A DNA stretch of 64,000 bases from Pelodera strongyloides (Eukaryota > Nematoda > Chromadorea > Rhabditida > Rhabditidae), in contig JAANDG010000145.1 in assembly GCA_036852015.1 (NCBI GenBank), forward strand, positions 124,001-188,000. The letters are read 5' to 3'. Position 1 is the stretch's first letter. Each line of letters begins with the position of its first letter. Positions 48,155 to 60,658 of this stretch are shown piece after piece. Made by a program: the position numbers and the translations under genes. The notes under the pieces are model-generated. The model was not told the DNA's origin and did no database searches. It saw only the letters and a list, made by a program, of their open reading frames with translations.

Positions 48155-49187
48155 AAAGTGTTTTGTTAACACAAACGATAAGATGCATCATGGGCACATC
48201 ATTACTCCAAATCGCTTAAACGCTATATCATATAGCTGTAATGATTCCACATTGAATTATCCGAATCAAAAAATGCAGTGTATTATTATATCTTAGGTAG
48301 GAAAGTGAATAAACGTTGCCTTGGGCTCAGTTAGTACAATCCAGGATCTTGGCCTAAGTTAAAACTATTGACAATACGTTGATGATACCAAAGTAATGTA
48401 CAAAAGGAATGAGGCATGGGTTAACAAGACCATAAAGCCAAGCAAACCCTCCAATACTCTTTCGAAAGCGTTGAAACATACGTTCGTAATAAATGTTATG
48501 TTATGTTATATGTTCCACCAGTTCTTGAAATTGTACATAACCAATGTTTAAATGGTGAAGCGCATTATCTTTCCAAGAAATGTTTTGGACAATCTTTGAT
48601 CCCATGTCATTGTGAAAATGCTACGTAGGCTTAATCATTTATCTCTGCAACAACGAGATAACTAATAAGACCTTGTCTCTTTGCATTCAAGATACTCAAG
48701 GGAGGCAAGCTCCATCTCGTTTAGTAAATACTATGTTTTGGAGACCAACTCATATCCCCGCCTTTGATCAAACATGATCTTTTCAAGGTTGATCGTTATA
48801 ATTTGATCGTCGTACAGCTTCTTTCTTTGTTTGACTGAATAATGACTAAAACAATCCCCAGAGGAACTTTTCAAAACTACCAAGTTCAAATCTCTTATTG
48901 TTAGTTAGTCGGCATTTAAAGTCTTGAAAAGAAATTTGCATATCTTGTTAGATATCAGTATATCAGTGCTACTGAATCCCAATTCCTAAAGTACAAGTCT
49001 TATATGTATCGTTAATCAAATCTCCATACAGACTATGGGGTTATGGGGCTAACTTTTGGGGTTCTGTATTAACACTGAAGCTTGTTTTACGATATGAGAA
49101 AATTCTGCTTATCATAGTTATGAGGACAACAATTTAATAAAAAAAATTGTGAGATTTCTTGCTTACTGTTGGTTATGATGTCTCTTT

Positions 49188-49394
49188 TTATTGTGATACA
49201 GTTATGCCACGGAGATATCTCACTTGATTTGATGATTCTACCGGTGTACTGTCTGTCCATATGTTACCATAAAGCCAACATCGTGTGGTTAATTCACTAG
49301 GGGCGCTGCGATATTTTATTGTAGCTGTGGGTGGATGGTATTCACTGCGCCGAGTTTTGAGCATCGCTTTAGTTTTACCTTTAGCTAAGTCCAC
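49188..49394 (-). pseudogene. non-LTR retrotransposon RT thumb-side fragment (left arm)
   Basis: KGKTKAMLKTRRSEYHPP followed after about 30 residues by VRYLRGITVS resembles the K(T/S)Kxxxxxxx...VxYLGxxxS segment that follows the catalytic motif in LINE RTs. It is on the opposite strand to the fragment at 47861, so the element is rearranged. Confidence 0.6.
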
Positions 49395-50749
49395 TCATGC
49401 AGTTCTTAGCTCTGGCCATTTTTGAGATAGCAATAAATATCGTCCAGATATGATAGGGTCGAGGTAAATAGTTGCAAACCGTGTAATGTCTGACAACAGT
49501 ACCTATGCACTACGCTTGATAATACATTGTTTTATTATTTTCTAATTAAGTCTTTGCTAATCAAGAATTACATACAACCCTTTCTTCAATATTCCATTGT
49601 GATGTCCATGTAGTGTTGTAAAAAAAAAATTCAAACTGTGTTACAATCGGTATTCACCTCCGCAGAGCTGACATCTGGCCAGGTTGTGAATTGATGCATC
49701 ACTTATACTAGGATTTATCGGATACAAATTCCACCGTCTTTCACCAAGCGTTATTGTTTCTCGTGAATTGGAAGGCAAACTACGTTTTCGTAGTACTGCT
49801 ATTCACCGTTGGCATCCATTGAAGACAATGTTCTTATGCCTCAAAATGATTTTTGCAGAGACACGATACTTGCAGAACATACCTCCTAACTTGGGTCTCC
49901 AAACCGACCGATCAAATAACGTGAGTAATAATGCGAGGGAATTTAGCGGTCTTACCAAACAATTCAACAATGACGTCTTCCTTGTTACCCATAACCGTAG
50001 TGTCATGGCCCTTCAGAGACCCAAAACAGTAGTATAATAACCCTTCAGGAAACATAATTGACTTATACCACCTATTAAATAGATTGAATGAACACTCGCG
50101 GTTTACTTTAATTACATCTTGGTATTGAGTTTTTCTTAGAAATGCAGTAAAGGTGTCAGTAAGATTCCAATCGACAGTGCGTTGTACTTTGCCTGATCAA
50201 CCATGCCTATATTGCACAACTTAAGCACAACTCATAGAAATTTGAGGATTGTTGTTCTAAAGTATGGTTGGTCACGTATTTTCATCGGGATTCAGTCAAA
50301 GGGTATTCGTGTTCTCAAAATTATCTTTTTTTTTTTTGTTATTAACTAGTTTTCACACGGGAAAAAATTCCAAGGAATTTCAGCTGACTAGTCAGCTAGT
50401 TGTTTGTACACCATCTATGATTCTCACATAAGATATATCAATTCGATGGTAGAATTGTGAGTTTTGTTGTATCAGAGAGTGAAATTTCAGGTTTGTTGTA
50501 AGGTCAGCTATTTCCCAAGTTATTTTGCCTTCTGTGGAATTTACTTGGCACCTTGAATTGTGTTTTTCTTAAAGTATTGTACTGTGCTGACATGTTTGCT
50601 TAAGATCGTAGAGAAGAGTTTGTTTGTGCACAACGTTTTTCAACGTTTCAGGCGTTTGGCATAAATAGGCCAAATTTTCACAACTCTCCAAAATTAGAGC
50701 ATTTGAATCTTATTGCATGAATTTTGGTATGTACGGTTCAGAGTTTTCA

Positions 50750-50817
50750 TATAAGTATGCCCTTTTCGTGAGTAATTCGGAGAATCGCCTACATTGAATT
50801 TGACGGCGATAGCCGTC
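50750..50817 (+). repeat. dispersed motif TATAAGTATGCC plus GATA-loop hairpin (left arm)
   Basis: TATAAGTATGCC at 50750-50761, then the perfect stem GACGGC-GATA-GCCGTC at 50802-50817, then TGGTATTCC. A mirror copy is at 51454-51469 in the right arm. Related unlinked copies are at 907-972 and 62357-62433. Confidence 0.75.
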
Positions 50818-51109
50818 TGGTATTCCATATGTGTGTTCTATTGGTTGTTTTTACGATGTACCTTTTAGGTTCTTATGCTTTCAAACCGCAATTTCTTCTT
50901 TCACAGAGGTAAATGTCAAGTTGTGGCGCCTGGTTGGTGGGTGGCGGCGGTTCACTCACCTTAGATCAGGTAAGCAAGAAACCAAATGCATATGCGACCT
51001 TGGGCTATTCAACACTCAGAGAATAAAAAAAAGAATAGTGTTCAAATCTAAAGCTCAACCAGAACACATAAAATATAGAAGTCAAGGATTAGGCCAACCA
51101 ATCTTCTCA

Positions 51110-51163
51110 TTATAGAATGACTTGAACCTCCTCTCATTTATTATGCTACATGTTCACTATTAT
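51110..51163. other. spacer at the centre of the giant palindrome
   Basis: About 54 bp of unique sequence (TATAGAATGACTTGAACCTC onward) separates the arms. It is flanked on the left by CCAACCAATCTTCTCA and on the right by its complement TGAGAAGATTGGTTGG. Confidence 0.85.
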
Positions 51164-52868
51164 TGAGAAGATTGGTTGGCCTAATCCTTGACTTCTATAT
51201 TTTATGTGTTCTGGTTGAGCTTTAGATTTGAACACTATTCTTTTTTTTTCTCTGAGTGTTGAATAGCCCAAGGTCGCATATGCATTTGGTTTCTTGCTTA
51301 CCTGATCTAAGGTGAGTGAACCGCCGCCACCCACCAACCAGGCGTCACAACTTGACATTTACCTCTGTGAAAGAAGAAATTGGGGTTTGAAAGCATAAGA
51401 ACCTAAAAGGTACATCGTAAAAACAACCAATAGAACACACATATGGAATACCAGACGGCTATCGCCGTCAAATTCAATGTAGGCGATTCTCCGAATTACT
51501 CACGAAAAGGGCATACTTATTGAAACATCTGAACCGTACATACCAAAATTCATGCAATAAGATTCAAATGCTCTAATTTTGGAGAGTTGTGAAAATTTGG
51601 CCTATTTATGCCAAACGCCTGAAACGTTGAAAAACGTTGTGCACAAACAAACTCTTCTCTACGATCTTAAGCAAACATGTCAGCACAGTACAATACTTTA
51701 AGAAAAACACAATTCAAGGTGCCAAGTAAATTCCACAGAAGGCAAAATAACTTGGGAAATAGCTGACCTTACAACAAACCTGAAATTTCACTCTCTGATA
51801 CAACAAAACTCACAATTCTACCATCGAATTGATATATCTTATGTGAGAATCATAGATGGTGTACAAACAACTAGCTGACTAGTCAGCTGAAATTCCTTGG
51901 AATTTTTTCCCGTGTGAAAACTAGTTAATAACAAAAAGATAATTTTGAGAACACGAATACCCTTTGACTGAATCCCGATGAAAATACGTGACCAACCATA
52001 CTTTAGAACAACAATCCTCAAATTTCTATGAGTTGTGCTTAAGTTGTGCAATATAGGCATGGTTGATCAGGCAAAGTACAACGCACTGTCGATTGGAATC
52101 TTACTGACACCTTTACTGCATTTCTAAGAAAAACTCAATACCAAGATGTAATTAAAGTAAACCGCGAGTGTTCATTCAATCTATTTAATAGGTGGTATAA
52201 GTCAATTATGTTTCCTGAAGGGTTATTATACTACTGTTTTGGGTCTCTGAAGGGCCATGACACTACGGTTATGGGTAACAAGGAAGACGTCATTGTTGAA
52301 TTGTTTGGTAAGACCGCTAAATTCCCTCGCATTATTACTCACGTTATTTGATCGGTCGGTTTGGAGACCCAAGTTAGGAGGTATGTTCTGCAAGTATCGT
52401 GTCTCTGCAAAAATCATTTTGAGGCATAAGAACATTGTCTTCAATGGATGCCAACGGTGAATAGCAGTACTACGAAAACGTAGTTTGCCTTCCAATTCAC
52501 GAGAAACAATAACGCTTGGTGAAAGACGGTGGAATTTGTATCCGATAAATCCTAGTATAAGTGATGCATCAATTCACAACCTGGCCAGATGTCAGCTCTG
52601 CGGAGGTGAATACCGATTGTAACACAGTTTGAATTTTTTTTTACTAACACTACATGGACATCACAATGGAATATTGAAGAAAGGGTTGTATGTAATTCTT
52701 GATTAGCAAAGACTTAATTAGAAAATAATAAAACAATGTATTATCAAGCGTAGTGCATAGGTACTGTTGTCAGACATTACACGGTTTGCAACTATTTACC
52801 TCGACCCTATCATATCTGGACGATATTTATTGCTATCTCAAAAATGGCCAGAGCTAAGAACTGCATGA

Positions 52869-53075
52869 GTGGACTTAGCTAAAGGTAAAACTAAAGCGAT
52901 GCTCAAAACTCGGCGCAGTGAATACCATCCACCCACAGCTACAATAAAATATCGCAGCGCCCCTAGTGAATTAACCACACGATGTTGGCTTTATGGTAAC
53001 ATATGGACAGACAGTACACCGGTAGAATCATCAAATCAAGTGAGATATCTCCGTGGCATAACTGTATCACAATAA
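52869..53075 (+). pseudogene. non-LTR RT thumb-side fragment (right arm mirror)
   Basis: Same protein fragment as 49394-49188 in the left arm (KTKAMLKTRRSEYHPP ... VRYLRGITVS), here on the plus strand. Confidence 0.6.
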
Positions 53076-54108
53076 AAAGAGACATCATAACCAACAGTAA
53101 GCAAGAAATCTCACAATTTTTTTTATTAAATTGTTGTCCTCATAACTATGATAAGCAGAATTTTCTCATATCGTAAAACAAGCTTCAGTGTTAATACAGA
53201 ACCCCAAAAGTTAGCCCCATAACCCCATAGTCTGTATGGAGATTTGATTAACGATACATATAAGACTTGTACTTTAGGAATTGGGATTCAGTAGCACTGA
53301 TATACTGATATCTAACAAGATATGCAAATTTCTTTTCAAGACTTTAAATGCCGACTAACTAACAATAAGAGATTTGAACTTGGTAGTTTTGAAAAGTTCC
53401 TCTGGGGATTGTTTTAGTCATTATTCAGTCAAACAAAGAAAGAAGCTGTACGACGATCAAATTATAACGATCAACCTTGAAAAGATCATGTTTGATCAAA
53501 GGCGGGGATATGAGTTGGTCTCCAAAACATAGTATTTACTAAACGAGATGGAGCTTGCCTCCCTTGAGTATCTTGAATGCAAAGAGACAAGGTCTTATTA
53601 GTTATCTCGTTGTTGCAGAGATAAATGATTAAGCCTACGTAGCATTTTCACAATGACATGGGATCAAAGATTGTCCAAAACATTTCTTGGAAAGATAATG
53701 CGCTTCACCATTTAAACATTGGTTATGTACAATTTCAAGAACTGGTGGAACATATAACATAACATAACATTTATTACGAACGTATGTTTCAACGCTTTCG
53801 AAAGAGTATTGGAGGGTTTGCTTGGCTTTATGGTCTTGTTAACCCATGCCTCATTCCTTTTGTACATTACTTTGGTATCATCAACGTATTGTCAATAGTT
53901 TTAACTTAGGCCAAGATCCTGGATTGTACTAACTGAGCCCAAGGCAACGTTTATTCACTTTCCTACCTAAGATATAATAATACACTGCATTTTTTGATTC
54001 GGATAATTCAATGTGGAATCATTACAGCTATATGATATAGCGTTTAAGCGATTTGGAGTAATGATGTGCCCATGATGCATCTTATCGTTTGTGTTAACAA
54101 AACACTTT

Positions 54109-54402
54109 TCAATCATCGGTGAAATGCCATAATGAAAATGTTCGGCAAAGCTTTGTTGTCCTGCCCCAATGTGCTTCAGAAATATGTAAAACGTGTAGTT
54201 GTGCTAGACTTGAGCACTGTGGGGCACCATTTGGGTGCTGCGAATAGAAAGGGTGTCTACTATTTATTTTACCGGAAAACAGGTTTTGAGAAAGGAAATC
54301 TTTTATCCATTGAACGAGTCGTTCAGGAATTCCCAGTTCATGTTGCAACTTGAAAATCAACTTTGCGTGGACTACCTTAACAAAAATCTTTGATATATCC
54401 AA
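54109..54402 (-). pseudogene. non-LTR RT fingers/palm fragment (right arm mirror)
   Basis: Identical in protein to 47861-48154 (DISKIFVKVVHAKL ... GIPERLVQWIKDFLSQN), confirming how recent the arm duplication or conversion is relative to the decay of the retroelement. Confidence 0.75.
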
Positions 54403-57400
54403 GATAATTCTCCTTTTTCATGAGAAGAAAGCCAATTTTCTGACAATCCAGCATTAGTAATGACACCGAATTTTCTCTAATGATCCCGTACAGACTCTCA
54501 GGTAAACAAGTTTAAGTTCAATACAAATCAATTCATTTCTTGAAGGACAATCACTTCACTGCCTTACATATATCAGTATTTATTGAATTTGGACGTAAAT
54601 GAATTGGGAGAGTTGGGTTTGAAATCTCAGATACAGGGGTAACAATCGTACCCTGCATTTGCCTGTTTCAAAGGTGGTATTAGCAATGGCAAGCGGCTCA
54701 TCTAGTTCTTTCTTCATATTTGAAGAGATATGGTGCGATATCATCAGAGGTAATTGTTAAAAATTATTACTTCCTAGCTTTCGAAACTTCATTAGGGGAA
54801 AACCGATGGCGTTTATGTTTTCTGTACATTGATGACCTTGTTCTTTGTGCTCATAAATGGACAAGCATTATACTTCACAAAGACTGAGTTGGATTGCTCC
54901 CCCCAATAAACTCAACCTTAAACTTGGCTTGGTAAACGGCATTTTGGGTATTTGGGTCCACAATTACTCCTCCGTTATAGCATTTTCCTTTTGTAAGAGC
55001 AGTTAGGTGCTAAGATAACTTCTTCCGAAGTTATCAAAAAGTTTATTTTCCTCCGAGCAAAAAAAAAAAAATGTGAAGGACATTTTTCCAAATTGCAATT
55101 TATTTTTCTTATAAGAATCATGTTTTCACTCGATGGATTTCGATTCTTCATTATAAACATACAAGCAAAGTAAACCATATTCTTTATCAACATTTAAGAT
55201 GAACAAATTCAGACACTACCATCAGTCATTTTGTTGTTCCAGATCATTTACATCAAACGAGTTCCCAGAGAAGTTTCCCCCATCAATTGATAAAGTCATT
55301 GTCCTTGGGGACTACTCTACTTCCTAAATTAAAAGAAGTTTACTTGGTTATTATAAGATTGGTTAAAATGAGTACGGTAAAAGTTGTAGATAGTATTGTG
55401 TCCAGAGATGCCAATGGCGGGTTCACATTTAGATTTGACAAAAATTGGAGTGCTTTCGAACACATGATCAAATATACGTTGCTCGCGTGTTTCTTGTCAC
55501 AAATATACAAAGCATCTATCCTATTTGTGTTACAAATTCGTTAAAGGCCCCCTTACCGTTTATCACTAGGAGAAAAAACAGTTATGTTGCAATCGCCGAT
55601 TACTATATTCCTCAAGACCGCAAAGCACATGTTATTTATTTCATCATTCAAACTAGTAACTGCCACTGAAGTACAACATGTTAAACGGTATACGATTTCC
55701 AAGAACGCTTTTCTAAAGCATAAGATAACCTGGTCTAGACATAATGATTTGTAATTTGCATTACTTTGGCTTTTATTCTCTTTGCAACTAATATGATTTG
55801 GATTTGCAAGAACACAAATACCACCACTCCTCTTAGGTTGTACGATCAAGGTGAGCTACTACACCATTAAGAGAGCAACACGATATTTTCGCAAACAACT
55901 TTTCACAGAAATTCCGAAGTCATGGCTTTTGTGACAAGTGTAAGTGAACCGTTGAAATATCCTTTACGAAACTCCTAATATTAGCCAACAATGTTTTCTC
56001 CCCCATTTTGATCACTTAGTTTTAGGGGAAATTGGTTAGCGAAACGAGGGGTATGCCAGTTTGTTGGTACGAAGTCTGTAAGGTCTTATCAGTACGTTCA
56101 GCAAATCCCCATCGTTCTTCCAAGTTTGTCACCCCTAAGCTGGTACTGATGCCCACCAAGCGATTTAGGTAGTGATGAATTTTTAGTTTCTGGCGGTCCT
56201 CATAGGGAATACTTGGAAGGTTGCAAGTATGAATCAGTTGGAACATTTAGTATCTTGCTTCCGCAGGCACTCACGGCTTCACCCTGAACACGCATAGTTC
56301 GTTCACTATTTTTTTTTGTTTGTTACCAAGGCTCTAGATGCGGAATTTTTGGTTGGCATTTTTATCTTCCGGAGAACTGGATTTATTTTAAACACAGAGG
56401 ATGGACCCTCGCTTAGCATGGGGAGGGATGTTTTATTATAGGGGAGGGATGTTTTATTCTAAGTGAACGAAAAGCTTTTCCTCGTGTGCTTCCTACATAC
56501 ACGTCGGACTTTTCAGGAACCCTTTTCGGCCACATCAAGCATTGTTGAACCATCTAAGAACTTTGAGTCCTCATTCACAGTCAAAAGAAAGATCCTCTGC
56601 CTCGAACCCGTTTGAACCCGTTTTGTGTGTTGGCATTACGTCCTGATATCTCATTACAAATCCTCAAGAGCTTGCTTTTTCACCGGACTTCCTTCAAGGT
56701 GCTTGAGCAAGATTCCCACTTCCAGGTCTACGTTAGGTCACCCAGTAGGTATAACGATACAGAGGTTACAACTGCAAATTAAATGAACTAACTGTGGATT
56801 GTAATTGTAGATGTTGCCTCAGAACATCCAAAACATACAACCTTCCTCCACCTGCCCTTGAAATGCTCCACTTTGAAGAATGTACGTTGACTTCCAATTC
56901 ACAAGAAAAATAAATAAATTAGTGAACGACAGGTTAGAATTTGTATCCGATGTGTCAACCCTTGTAAAAAGTGCTACATTATTCACAACATGACCATATG
57001 TCATCTATGCGGAGGTGAATACCATTTGCGAGAACCTATTTTTCAATTGTAACTAACCATACACAGTTTCAGAACGGTAACTAACCATACACTCATATTT
57101 TCTATGTTAGAAGATAAAAGCAAATTCCACTAATTCGAACACAGTTTTATGGTCTTGCGGCGAGAATGTACTATCATCGGCCATCCAAATACTACAGCCA
57201 CTAATGGAGGCGTATGGTTTGATCAGTGCATGAGACAGTATATAATACACAATGTTCAACAGTACTCATTCACACGTCTACAGGAGAGTAATGAGTGTCT
57301 ATTTGAATGATGTTAATTCCTTAGTTTCGTACATTTAAGAAAAGCAACTTATTGGCTTTTGTTTCCTGTATGTGAAAAAAAACAATAGTGGATTTAAAGC

Positions 57401-60088
57401 GGAAATGAGCAGCCAATACACTGTGCTATTTTCAATTTTTATGCTATTTTCGATATTGTTTACACAACACAAGGTTGAAAAAGAAAGGTCGAAATGACTT
57501 TGTGTGTGCGATTGGTTCACATATTGTAAGCTTATTATTATTATTATTATGTACATAGTGCTCTGCTCACCATAAAAAAAGCAGGAACCTAGGAACATCC
57601 CCTCACAACCGGAGACGCTTGTTGATTAACTTTCGACTATCCCTCATTATCTCGGAACTGCAAACCACCGTTCTATATCGCGGCCCGAGACAATTTTGTG
57701 TGAGTGCTAAGCAGCAGAGAAGATTTTCCGTGTATACTCAACTAACCGACGAATAAAGTTTCTTCAGTAGAGTAATTGGTCGGAAAAGGAAAGCGATATT
57801 GTTTCATCTATGTTCTATCCAGTGACCGACAAGAAGAAGGGTGTCTAATAGTCTAATACACTACATATGCAAGTTGACAACCCCTAATTCCAATACAATT
57901 ATCCATTTGATGTGCACCAAACATTCCTTAAAAAGCCCTGACATACCTCGTAAGTAGGGTGGGTTGTCTTGAGTGACTGTTAAAGCTGTCAAATATAGGA
58001 AAGAGCAAGGGCGAAGTCACCTCAAACTCCTCTTTTCCTTGGTGTTCGTTCTACATATAAGACAGTCACACAGTGAAATCATATAGATGGTTATTCTTGG
58101 ATATTAACCCTGTTGTCGACCAGTAAGCAATCATTACTTGTATATATATATATATCACTGGATTGACACTTTGGTCATTCATAAGTCAGGTTATATGTGC
58201 CAGTACACTGAATCGCCTTGCTAGGGCCCTCCCCAAACTTCTATTCGTGATGAAAACACTAGGAAAATAATCGTCTATTGAAAACCCTTTTGTAATACCG
58301 TTTGAAATTAGGGCCAGTCGACAGAGTTAGGCAATTTACTAGCACGACATCAGATTTCTTTAGTTTTTGTGCAATGCTTTATTTGTAGCCTAAATTTCTA
58401 CTAGACACCGCATGCCAGCTTACCTAACGCATGCTTGCAATTAGTATAGATGGGCGTGGTTATTATCTAACAATGATTATTGTCTCACCTTTTTCTGAGT
58501 ATTATGTGCCATTACGTCTTGTTTTTCTTGGCAACAAATGATCTTATTTGGATTGCTGCGTGGCAAAAATGAGAAAAGAACTTGTTCCGTGGGAATTGCT
58601 CATTACAATTTGTGCCCACTTGAGTTCCAAGCTCCGTGAGTTAGAAAGATATGAAAAGAAGCTTTGAACTATTTTGAAAGGATGTATCAGTATCGGTGGA
58701 GGAGTCGTAGGAGTGGAGTGGTAACTTCATTGCAGTTATAAGAGAATTAGATACATGATATGAAGATGCAACAGTATTGTATGCGTGTATGCCCTTTTAT
58801 GTGGTAGTGAACCAATTTGAACGCAACTGTGTGTCAGCGATTGTAATATTTCGGTCACCATTGATCAAACTGTTCTGACCCACATTGATACCTGTCGAGG
58901 CTAGAGGCCAAAAGAAAAAAGGGAAAAAGTTAAGATCAATTGTACTACAATAATCACTTTATTGCAGCTGTAACAGAAACCGTTATTATTACGGATTGGC
59001 GTATTTAAAGTTATGTTTATATCAATCAATTTGTTGTCTTAGTGAACAATAATGCTAATCTAAAGTTTGCTTGTGTGATTATTTCTTCATGATAATATGA
59101 TTGAAACAGATACCAAGTGTCGCAAGCAGATGACTAGTTGGACCAGGTGACAGAACATTTTTTCACAGAGGGGAGGTACGTTCTAACCGGTGTGAGCGTT
59201 TGTGATAGGACTATTGAGTCGGAGAATTGGGGATGCCAGAAGTTGGTCACTTAAGGATTACAAATATATCTTAATTATTAATTTAATTAATTAATTACTG
59301 TTGCTCGAGATCAAGATACTTCGAGATATAGATAGTCCAATACCGTGACAAAAGATAACAATTAATCGAATTATGCCAATGTTTTGATAACAAGTGTTAA
59401 ATAATACAAATTATTCTAATTAATTACAATCATTAATCAGCTCTTGAGTTCAATTTAGACTATTTATTATTACATATAAGAGTACTGAATAGTTCTAGTA
59501 ATCCTGTTTAAATCAATCAATTTGTTGTCTTAGTCTCGTATCTCGAGAGATATAAAAAATCCCGGTCTTTTTAATTTGACTATGAGGTTAGTGTACGAAT
59601 CACGTTCCGATTCCTCTTCTTTTTTATTTTTTATTTTTTTTCCGTTCACTACAATTTGTTATGTAAAGCTTATGCAAATCTTTCTTCAACAGCTGATAGG
59701 CAATAGGGCAGCTGCGCAGTGATTGGCTCAACGGGGGTAGGCGAGAGAACAACGTCTTAGTGGAGGGCACGATTAGGTTGGAGAGATCATTAATTTGAGC
59801 CAGTCCGAACAAGTTCTCAGTGGAGGGTCCACAGTCAACAAGTAATTATAACAAACAAGCAAGGTAACTCAGCAAGGTTAGGAAAGGTAATTAGAATAAT
59901 TATCAGAGTAAAAACTCATTAATTGATATTTTTAATAATTAATAATTTTTAATAATCAATGTTTTTAATAATTTTAATATATCAAATTGATCAGTATGAC
60001 TAGTAGATTATTATGGTATATTTTAAAATTATGACTAATGACCGGAATATCGATTTGACGCGCGCGGCCGAGTAGGAGTAGTCACACT

Positions 60089-60258
60089 ATTCGGCAATTT
60101 ACCGTGGGCAGTCATGCCCAACTATTTATCGCAGTTGGCACGCCCCTTCGCGCTCATTGGCCAATATCGCAATTGCCACGCCCAATAGAGCATATTGCTC
60201 AATTCGTGACAACTGCGATAAATAGTTGGGTACGCCTGGCAATGGTAAATTGCCGAAT
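60089..60258. mobile_element. 170-bp inverted-repeat element in the right arm only
   Basis: Ends ATTCGGCAATTTACC / GGTAAATTGCCGAAT, inner arms AACTATTTATCGCAGTTG / CAACTGCGATAAATAGTT. The corresponding left-arm position (about 42170-42180) has only CACACACTACTA. It inserted after the arms formed or was not copied between them. Confidence 0.85.
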
Positions 60259-60658
60259 GCTGCGTTAATTTTGCGCTTGAAAATTAGGAAAATATCATAT
60301 CCTACTATATTTGACATGAAGAATCAGATGGAATCATCAAAAATAAGGGTCATTTGAAATGGGCCTGACCCTTTAAGGCGGAAGCTGTATGCATGCATTA
60401 ATTTATATGAAATCAAAGCATTTTGCTAGTATTATACGCGACAATCTTAAATTTGCATACAGTCTGATTAACTCGTCTGTTTAAACGCATGTGTACGATA
60501 ATACGGAGTGTCCGGACATTATAATTGCCGTGTCTAATAGTTATATCTACAAAATGGCGTTTCCATGTGCATGTGTAAATTCGTATGGAGAATTGGAATA
60601 TTACATTAATGTGGGGAACCCACACTTTTTTTGAATGGGCCTGAGCCTGGTTTCTGAC

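Larger units (their letters stand above)
45237..49800. repeat. internal direct repeat in the left arm (two ~160-bp copies)
   Basis: About 45237-45395 and 49648-49800 share GGTATTCACCTCCGCA, GTTGTGAAT, TCGGATACAAATTC and CGTGAATTGGAAG-type words. With the right arm mirror there are four copies in total. Likely a piece of the decayed retroelement. Confidence 0.7.
42059..60376. mobile_element. giant 18.3-kb palindrome with TTAA ends
   Basis: Left arm 42059-51109 and right arm 51164-60376 are reverse complements with only scattered substitutions and small indels. For example, every left-arm open frame has a mirror copy at a coordinate sum of about 102263, with single changes such as Pro/Ser in one. 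The spacer is 51110-51163. Both ends read TTAAAGGGTCAGGCCCATTT and continue CAAATGACCC. The TTAA is shared with the flank, as expected for TTAA-specific (piggyBac-type) target duplication. The terminus matches the 434-bp palindrome next door (60659-61092, TTAAAGGGTCAGGCCCACC). No intact transposase, polymerase or other gene was recognised; only retrotransposon fragments are present. The right arm alone carries a 170-bp insertion (60089-60258). Confidence 0.9.

Noticed and set aside
42447..59812. Mirrored pairs of short frames in the giant palindrome as genes
   Set aside because: Apart from the retrotransposon-like fragments they show no recognisable protein, no splice chains and low-complexity AT-driven content.
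42059..60376. Polinton/Maverick or viral insertion
   Set aside because: No DNA polymerase, integrase, capsid or ATPase segment was seen in the arms, and the terminal motif matches a small MITE family instead.
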